This document shows, piece by piece, positions 54,516 to 56,003 of a stretch of 56,003 bases of DNA. This stretch comes from SZUA-378 sp036652815. GTDB lineage: Bacteria > Bacillota > Clostridia > Lachnospirales > Lachnospiraceae. The stretch covers positions 1-56,003 of the forward strand of contig JAVVVE010000016.1 of the NCBI GenBank assembly GCA_036652815.1, given 5' to 3'. Position numbers and translations under genes: made by a program. Under the pieces are notes generated by a model. The model was given only the letters and a program-made list of their open reading frames with translations, was not told where the DNA came from and searched no databases. Every line of letters begins with the position of its first letter. The first letter of the stretch is position 1.

Positions 54516-55101
54516 TTCAATATCAAGTATCTTATTGGAATTAATGATACAACAAAATGTCGTAGATATAGAAGAAAAAGAAATATATGAATATGGTATT
54601 CAGCACTTACTATTGCTGATTGGTTGTAGCGTAACAATGCTATTCCTAGGTTTATTAATGAATAAATTTATATTTACAATAAGTTTTTATCTTTCTTATT
54701 CAGTGTTAAGAGCATTATTAGGAGGGTATCACTTTAAAAGCAAAAAAAAGTGTATTGTTGCTTCGGGATTATTGTATTTAGGGAGCGTAGTACTATCTTC
54801 TCAAGCTACAATAATTACAAACAGCTGGATTTGTAATTTGATTATTTTGGTTATGTCTGCTTCTCTTGTGACAATAAAACTACCGTTGTACAGGATTGTA
54901 AAAGATAAAATTAATAATAAAGTGAGAAAATATATGGATTTATTAATAGGACCTGTTATGTTTTTTCTTTATATAATTGCTAGGTTTACGAATGCAGAAC
55001 AAATAAGTGCTGGAATTTTTATAGCTATATTAATGTGCAGATTACTATTATATGCAGGTAAAGTTCGAAAAAAAGTTTTAGGCGATGCGAAATGTTTATA
55101 A
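54499..55101 (+). CDS. agrB: AgrB-like peptide-processing membrane protease
   Basis: This 200-aa integral membrane cysteine protease is of the AgrB family. The conserved RALLGGYH78 and KKKC85 place the catalytic His and Cys seven residues apart, close to their positions in staphylococcal AgrB. Five to six hydrophobic segments are present. It should cleave the AgrD-like peptide and form the thiolactone. Here agrD precedes agrB, the reverse of the commoner order. Confidence 0.88.
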   Translation: MIRKNNSISSILLELMIQQNVVDIEEKEIYEYGIQHLLLLIGCSVTMLFLGLLMNKFIFTISFYLSYSVLRALLGGYHFKSKKKCIVASGLLYLGSVVLSSQATIITNSWICNLIILVMSASLVTIKLPLYRIVKDKINNKVRKYMDLLIGPVMFFLYIIARFTNAEQISAGIFIAILMCRLLLYAGKVRKKVLGDAKCL

Positions 55102-55184
55102 AGGCAGTCGTGAAACAAATGTATCATAAAAGTTTTTGGAATGACTTGAGCTGGTCGGAATTTCAGAAAAGCAAAATTTATTAA
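55092..55184 (+). CDS. Possible 30-aa peptide after agrB (doubtful)
   Basis: A short ATG frame overlaps the agrB stop by 10 bp and encodes an aromatic, basic 30-aa peptide. There is no clear ribosome site. A second tiny frame at 55192-55239 (15 codons, aromatic-rich) follows AAGGTG. Either could be a peptide or chance; the 194 bp between agrB and the bacteriocin hold nothing else recognisable. Confidence 0.2.
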   Translation: MFIKAVVKQMYHKSFWNDLSWSEFQKSKIY

Positions 55185-55295
55185 GAAGGTGATGCGTATG
55201 ATTTGGGAGAATTACTATAGTGGAACAAGGTTGCATTGAAATATGCGATTGACATTAAAAAAAGGTTACCCAATACGAAAAAGGAGATTATATTT

Positions 55296-55700
55296 ATGCA
55301 AATAAGAAAAATAAAAGGATTAAAGAAACCACAAACTTTAGTTTTGGTGGCAATGATGATGGCATTATCAATGGGTACTACAGCTTTTGCCAGTTCAGCA
55401 CAATATGTTTCAGAAGAAGGAATCGGTATAGAGGTAGAAAATCCGGGAGGTTTAGGAACACGAGCTGATATTCAAGGTGATGCTGTTTCTGTATCTGGCG
55501 GAACACTTTGGGCTACATGGAGAGATGGCACTCTATTTAGAGCTAATTATGATCATAGCACTAAAGAGCATAGATGCTCTGTTACAAATGATCATCAAGA
55601 ACTTCAAAGAAGTCAGTGGATGCCAGGAGGAACGAGGGCGATATCCCCTTGGCTTTCTCAAACAGCTTCCAACAATAAAGCTTATGCAGCAACTAAATAA
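55296..55700 (+). CDS. Lactococcin-972-like bacteriocin precursor
   Basis: This 134-aa secreted protein has a Sec signal peptide (1-32, cleavage after TTAFA), an acidic stretch (about 38-62), then a lactococcin 972-type module: GGTLWATWRDG, the NYDHSTKEH pattern and the SNNKAY end. That family inhibits septum formation by binding lipid II. ATG 55296 is chosen because AAGGAG lies 11 bases upstream. One Cys (residue 94) is unusual for the group. The following gene resembles the family's immunity protein, which supports the call. Confidence 0.75.
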   Translation: MQIRKIKGLKKPQTLVLVAMMMALSMGTTAFASSAQYVSEEGIGIEVENPGGLGTRADIQGDAVSVSGGTLWATWRDGTLFRANYDHSTKEHRCSVTNDHQELQRSQWMPGGTRAISPWLSQTASNNKAYAATK

Positions 55701-55792
55701 ATAGAAATAAATGTATAGTCAGAGATTTCGCAGTAATAATGATAGAACTAAAAGCGAAATTTCCGATATACAGTACGAGAGGGGTTAATTAA

Positions 55793-56003
55793 TTGGAAAA
55801 GAAATTAGTTATATCGATTATTATATTGACTACGATAATTAATATATTTTCTTTCTTACATATTAATAAAAATGCAATAGATAAATTGTTATTTGATAAA
55901 ACTACTATATCTTTTCATCTTTATACTAAAGACAAGATAGTGTCAAAATCAGAATTTTTAAAAAAAATCAAAAAATTTTCTGATGAGAATAATGTTGAAA
56001 TAG
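55793..56003 (+). CDS. Bacteriocin-associated membrane protein, N-terminus (partial)
   Basis: The frame from TTG 55793 (GAGAGGGG about 8 bases upstream) runs off the window after 70 codons. A single N-terminal transmembrane helix (about 5-24) is followed by a hydrophilic region with SKSEFLKKIKKFSDENNVEI, as in the DUF1430/seven-helix immunity proteins that follow lactococcin-972 genes. An ABC ATPase would be expected next, outside the window. It cannot be confirmed from 70 residues. Confidence 0.6.
   Translation, partial: MEKKLVISIIILTTIINIFSFLHINKNAIDKLLFDKTTISFHLYTKDKIVSKSEFLKKIKKFSDENNVEI

Overview
The window looks like a chromosomal segment of a low-to-mid GC, spore-lineage Firmicute, most likely a Clostridia/Lachnospiraceae-type gut anaerobe. 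The basis is the ispF-cysE-cysS-mrnC-rlmB-sigH gene order, a Spo0H-type sigma factor, strong AGGAGG-type ribosome sites, LytS/YesM-AraC two-component sugar regulation, and clostridial-style agr genes. No species can be named from the sequence alone.

Layout. 0-4.5 kb: glycosyltransferase, phospholipase-D-like protein, nucleoid-associated protein and aldo/keto reductase. 4.6-8.2 kb (minus strand): a FliD-C-like orphan protein and a class A penicillin-binding protein. 8.3-19.6 kb: YigZ, MgtE, CarA-CarB, a degenerate-GGDEF/EAL protein, QueH and ArgS. 19.7-24.5 kb: tRNA-Val and tRNA-Met, then ispF-cysE-cysS-mrnC-rlmB-sigH. 34.9-36.6 kb: start of a broken transporter gene, a SEC-C protein and a C_GCAxxG_C_C protein. 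36.7-46.6 kb: a probable N,N'-diacetylchitobiose phosphorylase locus (phosphorylase, phosphohexomutase, histidine kinase, sugar-binding lipoprotein, two permeases, response regulator). 46.6-52.1 kb: TetR regulator divergent from an RND-type adaptor/pump pair. 52.2-54.1 kb (minus): nagA and nagB, which complete GlcNAc catabolism. 54.3-56.0 kb: an AgrD-like peptide, AgrB, a lactococcin-972-like bacteriocin and the start of its putative immunity protein.

The most notable object is a roughly 9.9 kb integrative element (about 24,959-34,886). It has split a lipoprotein substrate-binding-protein gene. A 9-bp direct repeat, CAACGGTAT, lies at both junctions. Removing the element and one repeat copy restores an uninterrupted 332-codon reading frame. 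A large serine recombinase sits at the left end, and inverted GTAGTAA arms flank the reconstructed attP core.

The element's cargo is a RiPP (ribosomally made, modified peptide) system. It comprises an NHLM-type HlyD-like protein, a C39-peptidase ABC exporter, a second ABC exporter, a 66-aa leader-like small protein, a dedicated sigma factor, at least three tandem Nif11-leader precursor genes and a radical SAM/SPASM maturase. The two complete precursors share a 72-aa leader ending in Gly-Gly, identical over 223 nt. Their cores are built from three tandem CxC[FI]xxGxG units spaced 17 and 18 residues apart. A 100-N assembly gap cuts the third precursor, so the true number of precursors is unknown.

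Proposed logic: the sigma factor directs precursor/maturase transcription, the SPASM enzyme modifies the CxC cores, the C39 domain cuts after GG, and the paired ABC proteins export the product. The chitobiose locus would take up chitin or peptidoglycan-derived sugars, phosphorolyse them to GlcNAc-1-P plus GlcNAc, and feed NagA/NagB.
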